Shown here in pieces: positions 18,924 through 28,211 of a stretch of 51,179 nucleotides of DNA (position 1 is its first letter; each line of letters begins with the position of its first letter). Position numbers and translations under genes: made by a program. Below the pieces are notes generated by a model. The model was not told the origin of the DNA. It made no database searches and saw only the letters and a program-made list of their open reading frames with translations. Origin of the DNA: Prevotella sp. (lineage in GTDB: Bacteria; Bacteroidota; Bacteroidia; Bacteroidales; Bacteroidaceae); NCBI GenBank assembly GCA_017524385.1, contig JAFWSS010000131.1, positions 1 to 51,179 on the forward strand, read 5' to 3'.

Positions 18924-19928
18924 TCAGCCATGAGAGGGACGTTGCCCGCCATGGTTCATTTTTTTACTTACGAGACTTCTCATTTTCACATAAAAAGGTC
19001 CCAAATACTTTTTCACCAAGAACACGACAAATTCTTTTTTTGAGAGGTTGGCAGCAAGATGTTTCCACAAGTAACTCTTTTCAGCCTTCAAATCCTTACG
19101 TCCTGATCTTTTTATCAACAATTGTATATGGTTGAAAGCATAAATGAGTTCTCTTTTCAGCAACTGCACCGTGGTTTTGGATACATTTGCCTCCTTTGCC
19201 ATTTGCATGACCATCTCCATGGAATAGAACATATCCATCGACTTTGGCGTGAATGAAGAAGTATGTGTAATGGCCGCTCCCGTTGACCGTCTGAAATAAG
19301 CATACACATGCTCTCCGACACACGAGACATCCCTTTTGCAATGGGTCAAGAACTGAAATATGAAATGCACATCCTCCCGATATGCAAGCTTTTCATTGAA
19401 TCTCAAGGCATATTCATCAATAATGGATTTCCGGAATATCTTGGTAAAAAGATAACGCTCACAACAACGTGTCCTTAATTTGCAGATTTCCGTCATGAAA
19501 TCTTCTTTTGGCAAAATCTTGTCTTCAAATTTGCTTTTTTCAGGAATTACTGATTCATTCTCATATCTTTCATACGAGGCGCTGACCAAATCAATGCTTT
19601 CATTGGTGGAAGCCATAAGTGTTTCGAAACCATTGGGCAATACCAAGTCGTCGGCATCAACAAAGCCTACCCATTCACCTCTTGAAATGCCCAACGCTGC
19701 ATTTCTGGCAGAACTGACTCCGCCATTTTGTTGGTGCAAGGCCACGAAACGATTGTCGCGAGCAGCATATTCATCACAGACGGCTCCACTATTGTCTGTA
19801 CTGCCATCATCAACGAGAATGGCCTCGAAGTTGGAGAAGGTTTGTGCCATGATACTGTCAAGGCACGGACGCAAGTATTTTCCAACATTATATACTGGAA
19901 CTATGACAGACAATGCGGGTTGAGACAT
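18924..19928 (-). CDS. Family 2 glycosyltransferase
   Basis: The 334-residue cytosolic or peripheral GT-A enzyme transfers a sugar from a nucleotide donor to a growing lipid-linked repeat unit. N-terminal signature ALSVIVPVYNVGKYLRPCLDS is followed by VDDGSTDNSG (38-47) and the metal-binding VDADD at about 92-96. The C-terminal part is basic (KMRSLVSKK), which suggests membrane association. Donor and acceptor cannot be predicted. Confidence 0.88.
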   Translation of the reverse strand: MSQPALSVIVPVYNVGKYLRPCLDSIMAQTFSNFEAILVDDGSTDNSGAVCDEYAARDNRFVALHQQNGGVSSARNAALGISRGEWVGFVDADDLVLPNGFETLMASTNESIDLVSASYERYENESVIPEKSKFEDKILPKEDFMTEICKLRTRCCERYLFTKIFRKSIIDEYALRFNEKLAYREDVHFIFQFLTHCKRDVSCVGEHVYAYFRRSTGAAITHTSSFTPKSMDMFYSMEMVMQMAKEANVSKTTVQLLKRELIYAFNHIQLLIKRSGRKDLKAEKSYLWKHLAANLSKKEFVVFLVKKYLGPFYVKMRSLVSKKMNHGGQRPSHG

Positions 19929-20032
19929 GGATAATATCTTTCAAAGATGATGATTCTTAAAAACTATAGCGTAAAATCCTTGGGCGGTGTTTTCTTTGTT
20001 CATCAATGCAGGTCGGCGTCACCCCAGCCATC

Positions 20033-21439
20033 CTATGAATTGGTATTGTTGATGATCATCCGATATTTTCCCCCCTTGGTTCTCTCGATTTTTTCCACAT
20101 ATTCAATATCATACTTCATTTTTTCACCAAAGCGGATGTTCATCTCGTCGATGATATGCTTTTCATCACTCTTCTGGTAACGGTCCTTGTCAACTACTAC
20201 ACGGATGAGGATATGGTCGAGTTGGTCCTGAACAAACTGAATATTGATGATGGAGTTGGGCAGATGCTTGATGACGTTCGACATGTTCGCATTGCTGATA
20301 TGCCCCCTTTCAGGAGAAAAGAGGGCATCAGCCTTTCGCCCGTCAATGGCCTTGATGGCCGGGAATCCTATGGATACATCCGGATGGTCTTCTTCCGTGC
20401 ATTCCAAGATGTTGTCGCCAATGTCGTATCTGATGAGCGGTGTGCCATGGGTGGTGAACGACGTGACGATGAGCTTCGTACCATGGTCGGTAGGCATATG
20501 TTCAAAGACCCCTGTGTCAAGGCATTCATGCATATACCCGTCAGGGAACTCGATAATGAACGGTGCACCCTCACTGCTTGCATATTGGTCTCTCACCTTG
20601 CACCCGAACACCTCTTCCAACAATTCCCTATGGTAAGGCAAGACCGTCTCTGAAGTGGGAAAGATGGCCAACGGCTTGAATGTCGGTTTGAGTTGGTGAG
20701 TCTTCATATACAAGGCTATATCGTATATGGTAGAGCAAAATCCATCCAACTCAAGGGGTTTGTACTTGTTGAGATTGTCAACGTAGTATTTGATGTTTTC
20801 CGTTGAAGTGTAAAAACTGGAATAGATGCGTTGTTTCACCGTCCTGTTGTCCCTCCAAAACACCTTTGCCTTCTGCCCCAATGGAATGATGTCCTTTCCA
20901 TTGAACCTGGCGTGCCTGTCCTTGGTCATGGTGAAGCCATACATGCTCTTGAACCAGTCAAGATATGCCATACGCAACTGTACATCCTTCAGGACCACCT
21001 TCACCACGAGCGACTTTCCTGTCGTTCCTCCTGTTCTTGCATAACCACAAGGCACATTCTCCGTGGTATAAATGGCTTTCATATTTTGCCGGAGCGTTTC
21101 CTTGTCCAAGATAGGCAAGAGATGGATATCATCCACCGACTTTACCTTCTGCAAATCCACATCCTTGTAGAATTCCTTGTAGAAGGGGCAATACTTCATG
21201 GCATAAGCCAAGAGTTCCAGGAATTTCTTGTTTTGTATTTCCTTTTGCTCTTTAAGATTTGAGATGTCTCTGTTTTTCAGCCGTTCCAATTCTTGTTTGT
21301 AGACATCGTTGTATCGGTGTTTCGCCAATTTTCTACCATAAACGGTAATCATGAAATTCTGAAACCAAATGGGTGCATGCCGATATGTGCTCTCTATTCT
21401 TTTATCCATACCATGTAGTTTATTTGATTCAACTTCCAA
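20033..21439 (-). CDS. CapK/PaaK-like adenylate-forming enzyme
   Basis: The 468-residue protein resembles phenylacetate-CoA ligase and the CapK proteins of polysaccharide loci. It has the AMP/phosphate loop ARTGGTTGKS (about 138-147), an acyl-adenylate segment DQYASSEGAPF, the hinge region RYDIGD, and the C-terminal end with RTKGGKYRMII. Family members activate a carboxylic acid as acyl-AMP. In capsule loci their substrate is unknown, and several may only attach a group to the glycan. Given the organic-acid genes at 32.8-41.9 kb, this is one of the possible activating enzymes. A second start at Met11 (21409) is possible. Confidence 0.82.
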   Translation of the reverse strand: MEVESNKLHGMDKRIESTYRHAPIWFQNFMITVYGRKLAKHRYNDVYKQELERLKNRDISNLKEQKEIQNKKFLELLAYAMKYCPFYKEFYKDVDLQKVKSVDDIHLLPILDKETLRQNMKAIYTTENVPCGYARTGGTTGKSLVVKVVLKDVQLRMAYLDWFKSMYGFTMTKDRHARFNGKDIIPLGQKAKVFWRDNRTVKQRIYSSFYTSTENIKYYVDNLNKYKPLELDGFCSTIYDIALYMKTHQLKPTFKPLAIFPTSETVLPYHRELLEEVFGCKVRDQYASSEGAPFIIEFPDGYMHECLDTGVFEHMPTDHGTKLIVTSFTTHGTPLIRYDIGDNILECTEEDHPDVSIGFPAIKAIDGRKADALFSPERGHISNANMSNVIKHLPNSIINIQFVQDQLDHILIRVVVDKDRYQKSDEKHIIDEMNIRFGEKMKYDIEYVEKIERTKGGKYRMIINNTNS

Positions 21440-21453
21440 TCACGCCATTCGCT

Positions 21454-22524
21454 TTACAAATAAGTTCTTACGTTGGCTTGATAAGCTTTAGCATTGTTCT
21501 TGGCGTTGCGAATCATCAAGTAAGAGTTCAAGTTCAATCTTTTCAGATACCAAGTAAGGTTACGCATTTCCTTCCTTTTCTGAATGTATGCATTGAGCAA
21601 TTTTCTCCTCATGCTGACATACTCGCCTTTGGGCATGGAGAGGGCTGAGGAATAGCTTTCAAATTGAGGTGCAAGGTCTTTCCTTATTTCCATCTTTTCC
21701 TCCCCCATGTAAAAAGGAATGGTCTCATGATTCTTGACGGCATTCCCTTCAAACTCCAAGATGACGATCATGCCGGTCTTGTTGTTGTCACTCAATTTGA
21801 CCAAAGGTTTCTTTGACTTGCTGGTATATACATCATCAAAACAGAAATTACCCAAACTGTAGAAGATATGCGAGTTGCCACATTTTTCCACCCCTTGCAC
21901 CACATGGGGATGATGTCCGTAATATACATAATCAAACTGCTTTGCCCATTTCCTTGCCATGATGATGGCATCATAGTTGGGGTAGTTCACATGTTCCTGC
22001 CCTGTATGTATGCTGACGATGTTGAAGAAACCTTTTTCTTGGTTTTCCCTCATCTGCCTTTCCACCTCTTCCACGTTCAAGATGTTCACACCATCCTCTC
22101 CCATTCCCAAGGGGTTGGTGGAGTAGCAACAAAAACCGGAAAGTGCTATCTTTGTGGAAGCATCCTCCAGAAACAGTTCCTTCCCCTTGATTCCGAAGAA
22201 GGGTATGTTGTTGTCTTGAAGATGATTGCAGGTGAGTTCAAACGCTTCACGGCCAAAGTCGAAAGCATGGTTGTTGGCCAGTCCTACAGCCGACACATGC
22301 AATGATTTCAGCACCTCGACATTTGGCAGTTTGCAACAGATATGCGCCGACTTGGCGCCATATTTTTTCTGCTTGTCTACAAATGGCGTTTCCAAGTTGC
22401 CAATCACATGGTCCATTCCAGCCAGCAACCTCTCCACATCCTCAAAATAATGGTCGAGATGTGGGTTGTTCTCCACTGCGAATCTTCCATACAAGGCGAT
22501 ATCGCCCAACAATGCTATTTTCAT
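21454..22524 (-). CDS. CapA family protein (poly-gamma-glutamate CapA-like, metallophosphatase fold)
   Basis: The 356-residue protein has the PGA_cap family landmarks: LLGDIALYGRF at the N-terminus, GNLETPF (42-48), LANNHAFDFG (about 81-90), and HTGQEH and YGHHPHVVQG further on. The fold is a calcineurin-like phosphatase. No signal peptide is evident, so a cytoplasmic action is likely, unlike Bacillus CapA. Members are common in Bacteroidota capsule loci, with unknown reaction. It overlaps the upstream glycosyltransferase gene by 4 bp (ATGA), so the two are translationally coupled. Confidence 0.82.
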   Translation of the reverse strand: MKIALLGDIALYGRFAVENNPHLDHYFEDVERLLAGMDHVIGNLETPFVDKQKKYGAKSAHICCKLPNVEVLKSLHVSAVGLANNHAFDFGREAFELTCNHLQDNNIPFFGIKGKELFLEDASTKIALSGFCCYSTNPLGMGEDGVNILNVEEVERQMRENQEKGFFNIVSIHTGQEHVNYPNYDAIIMARKWAKQFDYVYYGHHPHVVQGVEKCGNSHIFYSLGNFCFDDVYTSKSKKPLVKLSDNNKTGMIVILEFEGNAVKNHETIPFYMGEEKMEIRKDLAPQFESYSSALSMPKGEYVSMRRKLLNAYIQKRKEMRNLTWYLKRLNLNSYLMIRNAKNNAKAYQANVRTYL

Positions 22525-23648
22525 GACAATTCTTGAATGAGCTTTTCGATAACAGGGGCTTGCACCTTGTAATTGAAATTTTGGTTCGCCACATCCTTTC
22601 CCCGTTTTCCTATTTCCATCGCAGCCGGGTAGTCATTGAATATGCTTACCAATTTTTCTGCAAAAGCCTCATTGTTGTTTGGCTCCACAATAAAGGAATT
22701 GGATTCGTTCAGATATAGGGGAATGTCTCCTACCGCCGTGACGACCACGGGGTTGCCGGTCGACAAGTATTCACCCAACTTTGTGGGAAATCCCCCCGTG
22801 GACTGCAGTCCCGACGGTCTTGCCAAGGCGAGAGCCTTTGCATTGACCAGAAGAGCCGGTATTTCATCTCTTGAGACCCTTCCGGTGAAAATGATGCGTT
22901 CATTTCCGCTTTCTTTCACGATATCCTTGATTTTTTTGAAATCGTTCTCTCTTGAGGAGCCTCCAATCAACAGCAGATTCACGTCTCCGATACGCTCAGA
23001 TGCCATGATGAACGCCTTGATCAGATTCACCACGCCATCCTTGTTGCCTGCCATGTCGCCGCAATAAGCGATATAATCGCCATATTGGGCATTTCTCTCC
23101 TTTCCTATGGCAAAACGTTCCATATCGATGGTCAGTGGCACTTGCACCATCTTGCATTTCTTGCTTACCCTTGTAGAGAAGTATTCCATGAGCGGCTTGG
23201 TCATCACTATCAAGCCATCAAACAATTTGTATGTGGTTGAAGTATAGAACTTGGCGAAACACTGACGCAGGAATCCTTTCTTCATCAAGACAAATGGGAA
23301 TTCGCTCTTCTCTTGTATGATTTTTATCCCACGCAATTTGCAGACCAGGACGATGGGATAAATCAGAGCCAAACTATTGGAGACGAGGATGACTGCGTCG
23401 TAACGGCCTTTCCATAACCTGGATACCATTTTTGAAAGGGCACCCAATAGATGCAATGCTCCTTTTCCTTTACCCAGGTTATGATACGCTATTCCATCCA
23501 CATTCCCTTCAGGTGAGACAGTATGTGCCGACGATAGAACCTCCACTTCATTTTTCAACTCAACCAATCCCCTTGCATAGGAGAGGAATCTGTTGACAGA
23601 AGCAGCCCCAGAGGGTACTGGCATAGTGTTGACAATTGCTACTTTCAT
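22521..23648 (-). CDS. Family 4 glycosyltransferase
   Basis: The 375-residue GT-B enzyme has an N-terminal acceptor domain that starts MKVAIVNTMPVPSGAASVNR, and a C-terminal donor domain with IAYCGDMAGNKDGV, NLLLIGGSS and RPSGLQSTGGFPTKLGEYLSTG. The last of these contains the family E-x7-E-like site. It probably adds one sugar of the repeat unit. It overlaps both neighbours by 4 bp (ATGA), linking it to the polymerase gene and the CapA-like gene. Confidence 0.88.
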   Translation of the reverse strand: MKVAIVNTMPVPSGAASVNRFLSYARGLVELKNEVEVLSSAHTVSPEGNVDGIAYHNLGKGKGALHLLGALSKMVSRLWKGRYDAVILVSNSLALIYPIVLVCKLRGIKIIQEKSEFPFVLMKKGFLRQCFAKFYTSTTYKLFDGLIVMTKPLMEYFSTRVSKKCKMVQVPLTIDMERFAIGKERNAQYGDYIAYCGDMAGNKDGVVNLIKAFIMASERIGDVNLLLIGGSSRENDFKKIKDIVKESGNERIIFTGRVSRDEIPALLVNAKALALARPSGLQSTGGFPTKLGEYLSTGNPVVVTAVGDIPLYLNESNSFIVEPNNNEAFAEKLVSIFNDYPAAMEIGKRGKDVANQNFNYKVQAPVIEKLIQELS

Positions 23649-24871
23649 GACTTCCTATTCATTAACCCTAAAGATTTACAAACCATGAATGTCAAAGGAA
23701 GATAAACAAATGGTACGACAAAGAAATCATAGCCAGCCATATTCTTGACACAACCCATCGCTACGAACAAGAAGAATCCCAATGAATAATATGGCCTGGA
23801 TCTGATGGGCATGAGTTTGTAGGTAAAATAGAACACGATTCCTATGAACGCAAACAAGAGCAAGGCAAAAATACCGATGGAAGCCAAAAGGTCGATGAAA
23901 TACATATGACCACCCACCAAAGAACCGTCAAAGGTACCCAAAGGGTTACGTATAAAAGTATCCCATGAGTTGGCATACAAGGTCAGCCTGCCACCGACAT
24001 CTCCTTCCGCCTGTTCAAAAAGCAAAGAGTTTTCGAAGTCATCCAATTTTTTCCAATATGCATTACCAGAAGGCAACAAACTACGAGCGAATGAGATCAA
24101 GCCCAAAAGGAAATTCTTGTTGATAAGGAACAACATGAACGACAAAGAGATACCGATAATGACAAAGTTGGCTTTTGTTGTCCTTCTTGAATTGATCAAG
24201 AAAGAAATCAAGACTGCCACGAAAAACATCATGAGAGCCGCAGAAGCTCCTCCCAAGTAAATCAGCAAGAAAGCAACAACAATCAAGCCGAAGCCAACCG
24301 ATTTGATCCAAAACCTTGTGGTGACCTTGAATAAAAACACATAAGCAGGCACCATGTACACCATGGCATGGGTGAGGGAGTAGTCAGCCAAACCCTGAAA
24401 TCTGAATGCATTGATGAGTGCCATGTTCTCGTCCATGTTGATGATCCTTCTGATAAAGAGTGAATCACCCCTTGTAATCATCAATGTCCTTGCAGCGTAA
24501 TACATAACAATCAAGGTCAGTAATGCAACGATGACAGTCTTATGCTTGTCACTTGTATATTTGACAAGGAAATAGAAGTATATGTAAGGATAAAGAAGAT
24601 ATGAAAGGAAATAAGCAAAGTCGGAGGCTGCATCCATGCGCCCACACGTTGAGCCCAGCAAGAAAAAGAAGAAAGATGTAAGGAAGAAAAAGATGTAACA
24701 AATAACACCTCTTTGTCTCAAATCCCTCGGATGATAATAAAAATAGGCGACAGTCCATAAAATGGCAGGGAACCACCCTTGCAACAATGGATGGAAGCCA
24801 TAAAACATCTTGAACATCGTTGCCACAACGGCAACGACACCCAAATAAGTCAGTATTTTCTTTCCTCTCAT
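23645..24871 (-). CDS. wzy: O-antigen/capsule polymerase-like membrane protein (Wzy)
   Basis: This integral membrane protein has about 11-12 predicted helices and a larger loop around residues 255-320 (GNAYWKKLDDFENSLLFEQAEGDVGGR), the layout of Wzy/WaaL-type proteins. Sequence conservation in this group is low, so the call rests on topology, the loop and the locus. A polymerase is expected next to Wzx. I chose the ATG at 24871 because it gives the ATGA overlap seen repeatedly in this operon; an ATG at 24880 would add three residues (408 or 411 in total). An O-antigen ligase is the alternative. Confidence 0.72.
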   Translation of the reverse strand: MRGKKILTYLGVVAVVATMFKMFYGFHPLLQGWFPAILWTVAYFYYHPRDLRQRGVICYIFFFLTSFFFFLLGSTCGRMDAASDFAYFLSYLLYPYIYFYFLVKYTSDKHKTVIVALLTLIVMYYAARTLMITRGDSLFIRRIINMDENMALINAFRFQGLADYSLTHAMVYMVPAYVFLFKVTTRFWIKSVGFGLIVVAFLLIYLGGASAALMMFFVAVLISFLINSRRTTKANFVIIGISLSFMLFLINKNFLLGLISFARSLLPSGNAYWKKLDDFENSLLFEQAEGDVGGRLTLYANSWDTFIRNPLGTFDGSLVGGHMYFIDLLASIGIFALLLFAFIGIVFYFTYKLMPIRSRPYYSLGFFLFVAMGCVKNMAGYDFFVVPFVYLPLTFMVCKSLGLMNRKS

Positions 24872-25926
24872 TTCACGCAATACTTGAAATATTCATCCCA
24901 GTTGCCTATATCCGTCCAGGCACCTTCGCTGATGGGAAAGACCCCCACCTTCCGCCCTTCATTCAGCAGCTTTTCGATAAGGAAGGTGATGTGATAGAGC
25001 CTGTCCGAAGGGATTTCATTGATCAGATGTGGCTCAAGGATGTACATGCCCGTGTTGATTTTGAAGGTCATATCAGGTTTCTCTGTAAGTCCTATGAGTT
25101 GCCCACCCTCGCCAGTTTCCAAAGTGCCATACGGGATGGAGTAGTTCTTCAAAGCTGCGACCATGGTGATTTCATTGCCGTTGGTTCGGTGGAAGTCAAG
25201 GATTTGGGAATAGTCTTCGTCAATGATGATGTCGCAGTTGGAAACGAAGAAAGTGCTGTTGATGTGGTCCTTCAACAAATGGAGGCTTCCGGCCGTTCCG
25301 AGTGGATGGTCTTCTTGGAAATAGGTCAAATGGTATTGCGCTTTTTTGAGGTTGTCGAAATACCTTCTGATGAAATCCGCCTTGTAATTCACAGAGATGA
25401 AGAATTCATGGCATCCACATTCCACGAACTTGTCCATAATGTCCTCCATCATGGTCTGCTCTCCTATCGGTATAAGAGGTTTCGGCAAGACATTGGTCAG
25501 TGGCCTCAGCCGTGTTCCTTTTCCTCCAGCCATGATGATGACAGGAAGGTTGAACTTGTTTTTGATTCTCCCCTCCCTGATGTTCGAGATGTCATCCCAA
25601 AAGATGATGTCCACCACATTGTAGTCGTCATCCACGACAGGCATGAAATCATTTCGACGCTCCTTCATCCTTGCAATTACCGCCTCCCTGTCGTCATTCA
25701 CACTCGCCACTTTCACTTCCTTGCGTAAGATGCCTTCGATGGGAGTTTCCAAAGACTTGTTGGCGATGATGGCTCTTTGTATGTCACCGATGCTGATGAG
25801 GCTATGGAACTTGCCCTCATCCATCACGAGCAAGAGTTTCACTTTTGCCGCATCCATCTGCCTCAGGGCAGAGATGATGGATTGGGTTTTATTGATGGAT
25901 ATGTCCTGCTTCTGCCAACTCTTCAT
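24868..25926 (-). CDS. CBS-domain sugar-1-phosphate nucleotidyltransferase (PtmE-like)
   Basis: The 352-residue protein has two CBS repeats (about 1-115) followed by an NTP transferase domain with IIMAGGKGTRLRPLTN (about 128-143), LPKPLIPI and the metal ligand SNCDIII. This fusion is characteristic of the PtmE/glucosamine-1-phosphate guanylyltransferase group found with amino-sugar genes such as the legionaminic acid pathway. CBS domains probably bind adenine nucleotides and regulate activity. It may supply an NDP-amino sugar for the dehydratase and aminotransferase encoded at 41.9-44.4 kb. The nucleotide used is not certain. Confidence 0.83.
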   Translation of the reverse strand: MKSWQKQDISINKTQSIISALRQMDAAKVKLLLVMDEGKFHSLISIGDIQRAIIANKSLETPIEGILRKEVKVASVNDDREAVIARMKERRNDFMPVVDDDYNVVDIIFWDDISNIREGRIKNKFNLPVIIMAGGKGTRLRPLTNVLPKPLIPIGEQTMMEDIMDKFVECGCHEFFISVNYKADFIRRYFDNLKKAQYHLTYFQEDHPLGTAGSLHLLKDHINSTFFVSNCDIIIDEDYSQILDFHRTNGNEITMVAALKNYSIPYGTLETGEGGQLIGLTEKPDMTFKINTGMYILEPHLINEIPSDRLYHITFLIEKLLNEGRKVGVFPISEGAWTDIGNWDEYFKYCVK

Positions 25927-26843
25927 TTCTTCTCCAATTTATGTGCGGGTGCTCCCAACCATGTTTCCCCATCAGGTATGTTCTTCGTCACGACGGAGCC
26001 CATGCCGACGGTCACGCCTTCACCAATGAGCCTTTGCTCCCTGACGATGACATTGGAAAAGATGGTTGTGTTTTTCCTTACATGCACCGACCCGCAAAGC
26101 ATGGTGTCTCCCGTGATCCACACGTTTTCCTCCAAATGTGAATTGTGGGCGATGAAGCACAGTCCATTGATTTTGCATCCATTTTCAATGAGCGTATCGC
26201 TGAACACACCTTTTGCCACCTGGCTGTTGGCTCCTATTTCCACGTCATCACCTATTATGACACCACCAAGATGGGGGAATTTTGTCAAACGTCCCTCCTT
26301 GTCCCTGGTGCATCCTAGTCCGTCGGTGCCAATGACCACCCCTGCTTGTATGAGGCAGTTGTCACCGATTTCCACGTCGTCGTAAACGACAACGTTGGGC
26401 ATCAAGACCGTATTCTTTCCTATCTTGCATCTTCCCAATACGCATCCTGCAGAAATGCATGCCGTTGGGTTCACTTCAGCCTGCTCGTCGATGACGGCGG
26501 ATGGATGTATGCCAGCTTTTTTCTTTTCAAGGAAGAAATGCCCTGCAATCATGGCCATCGTCCTCCTTGGATTCTTCACCACGAGCAAGGTTTTCTTCTT
26601 TTCCGCCATGAGTGTTGAGTATTCGATGGCCTCTCCAACGACTAACACTTTCGCCAAGCTGTTTTCAGCAATCTCCTGCTTGTTATCCCTTGAAGAATTG
26701 ACCCAGTCCAGGGAAGATTCCACTACATGTGATGCGTCCGGGATATTGTCTATACTCACTCCGTCGACAGGCCCTGCCACTCTGAGCAAGTTCTCACCGA
26801 GGAAATCCACGATACTTTTTATCTCAACACTCTTTATAATCAT
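25923..26843 (-). CDS. LpxD-like left-handed beta-helix acyltransferase
   Basis: The 306-residue protein has an LpxD-type N-terminal uridine-binding-like domain (about 1-105) and then hexapeptide repeats (roughly 110-285). The segment CFIAHNSHLEENVWITGDT matches the catalytic His region of LpxD. It is somewhat shorter than true LpxD, and its place among glycan genes suggests that it N-acylates an amino sugar nucleotide rather than lipid A precursor. Acyl donor and sugar are unknown. ATGA overlaps tie it to the nucleotidyltransferase downstream and the glycosyltransferase upstream. Confidence 0.8.
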   Translation of the reverse strand: MIIKSVEIKSIVDFLGENLLRVAGPVDGVSIDNIPDASHVVESSLDWVNSSRDNKQEIAENSLAKVLVVGEAIEYSTLMAEKKKTLLVVKNPRRTMAMIAGHFFLEKKKAGIHPSAVIDEQAEVNPTACISAGCVLGRCKIGKNTVLMPNVVVYDDVEIGDNCLIQAGVVIGTDGLGCTRDKEGRLTKFPHLGGVIIGDDVEIGANSQVAKGVFSDTLIENGCKINGLCFIAHNSHLEENVWITGDTMLCGSVHVRKNTTIFSNVIVREQRLIGEGVTVGMGSVVTKNIPDGETWLGAPAHKLEKK

Positions 26844-28138
26844 TTTTCATTTGTTTTAAACAACAACTCTTCCGGCACTTCAACACCATTCTCGTAATGA
26901 GCGATGACTGCTTGCATTTGCCGGACAAACAAATTTGCATTATTTCTGTTTGCTGTATTAGTTTCATTTACAAACAATGCCATATTTTCTTTTAATTTTT
27001 CCACCAGGGTGGGATTCTCCATCAAAGCCATCATATTCTCCGCCAACGTTTGATTGTCATCAATGTCAGCTAGTAGGACGGTTTCCCTAACCTTGTTCAA
27101 CGCTGGTGTCCCACTCGTCCTGAATGTAGCTATAGGCAGTCCCAATTTCATCGACTCCCTTATCGTTCCCGAAAGCACATCCATCTTGACGGGTAGCAAT
27201 GCGAATCTTGCCTGGGTGACATATTCCAACAATTTGACATAGTCTGCGAAAGGACTATGGATGTCAAAATTCTTCTCTAGCCCCAACTCCGCAATCCTGT
27301 TCAAATGTTCGTGACCTTCTTTTCCCATGCTTCCTATGGCAAGTATTCTGACATCGGGATGCTTTTTTGTCACGATAGCCGTAGCTTCTATGGCATTGTC
27401 AAATCCTTTCTTCCGATTTAGATAATGGGCAAAATAGACGAAATCATATTTCTTGGGAAGCTGCTTGACGTTCGGGAATTGAGAAGCTGGCCATTTCCTT
27501 GGGAACACGAATGCATCGGGCTTGTATTGCTTGATCAAATCATAATACATCTTGCCAGTGCAAGCATAATATCGTATCTTTTCAAACAGTTTCATTTCCA
27601 CATCCCATCGATATTGGTCGAAGTTGCCATCATACAGTTTCCTTTCAGGATTGGCATAGACCGTTTGACATTGCAGGAAGACAGGTTTGTTTTCTATATC
27701 GAGCGCCGTGATAGAATAATAAGGATTCTCCGCACCTACAAGCAAGACAATGTCTGGGTCGATGCGCTGAATTTCCGATTTAACGATATTTCTATTTCTC
27801 TTGTAACCGTTCTTTTGACTGATATGGTATTTCAGATCCAGATAGTTAAAGGGAAAACGTCTCTCTCCTCTGAAAAAGCAATAGTGTACATTTTTGTTCT
27901 CAAACCTTAAAACTCTGGTTTTCAGACCGATATGAGGGGAAATGACATAGAGATTGACAGACTCTTGCGTAGACAACCCATTGATGATATTGGTGTTCCA
28001 TTTGGCAAAATCACCATAACCTCTTTTTCTTGAAAACAACTTGCTGATCACGTAGTTTTCAAGCTTCATGGACGAGAGAGGCAAGAAGCTGCGTATGTCC
28101 TTGTTGGAAAAATGACAAATCATTGCCACCTTGATCAC
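26840..28138 (-). CDS. Glycosyltransferase, GT4-like
   Basis: The 432-residue GT-B type protein has a donor domain visible in the C-terminal half: DFVYFAHYLNRKKGFDNAIEA (about 232-252), RILAIGSMG, and SGTIRESMKLGLPIATFRTSG with the acidic residue of the nucleotide-sugar site. The N-terminal acceptor domain is less conserved. It probably adds a repeat-unit sugar. An ATGA overlap couples it to the LpxD-like gene. A 73-bp AT-rich gap with a small hairpin (AGTTCA/TGAACT, 28169-28185) separates it from the preceding gene. Confidence 0.82.
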   Translation of the reverse strand: MIKVAMICHFSNKDIRSFLPLSSMKLENYVISKLFSRKRGYGDFAKWNTNIINGLSTQESVNLYVISPHIGLKTRVLRFENKNVHYCFFRGERRFPFNYLDLKYHISQKNGYKRNRNIVKSEIQRIDPDIVLLVGAENPYYSITALDIENKPVFLQCQTVYANPERKLYDGNFDQYRWDVEMKLFEKIRYYACTGKMYYDLIKQYKPDAFVFPRKWPASQFPNVKQLPKKYDFVYFAHYLNRKKGFDNAIEATAIVTKKHPDVRILAIGSMGKEGHEHLNRIAELGLEKNFDIHSPFADYVKLLEYVTQARFALLPVKMDVLSGTIRESMKLGLPIATFRTSGTPALNKVRETVLLADIDDNQTLAENMMALMENPTLVEKLKENMALFVNETNTANRNNANLFVRQMQAVIAHYENGVEVPEELLFKTNEK

Positions 28139-28211
28139 CTTTTTTATAAATTATAATTATAATATTCAAGTTCAATAAATGAACTATATATCTCTGTCAA
28201 AATGAAAAGCA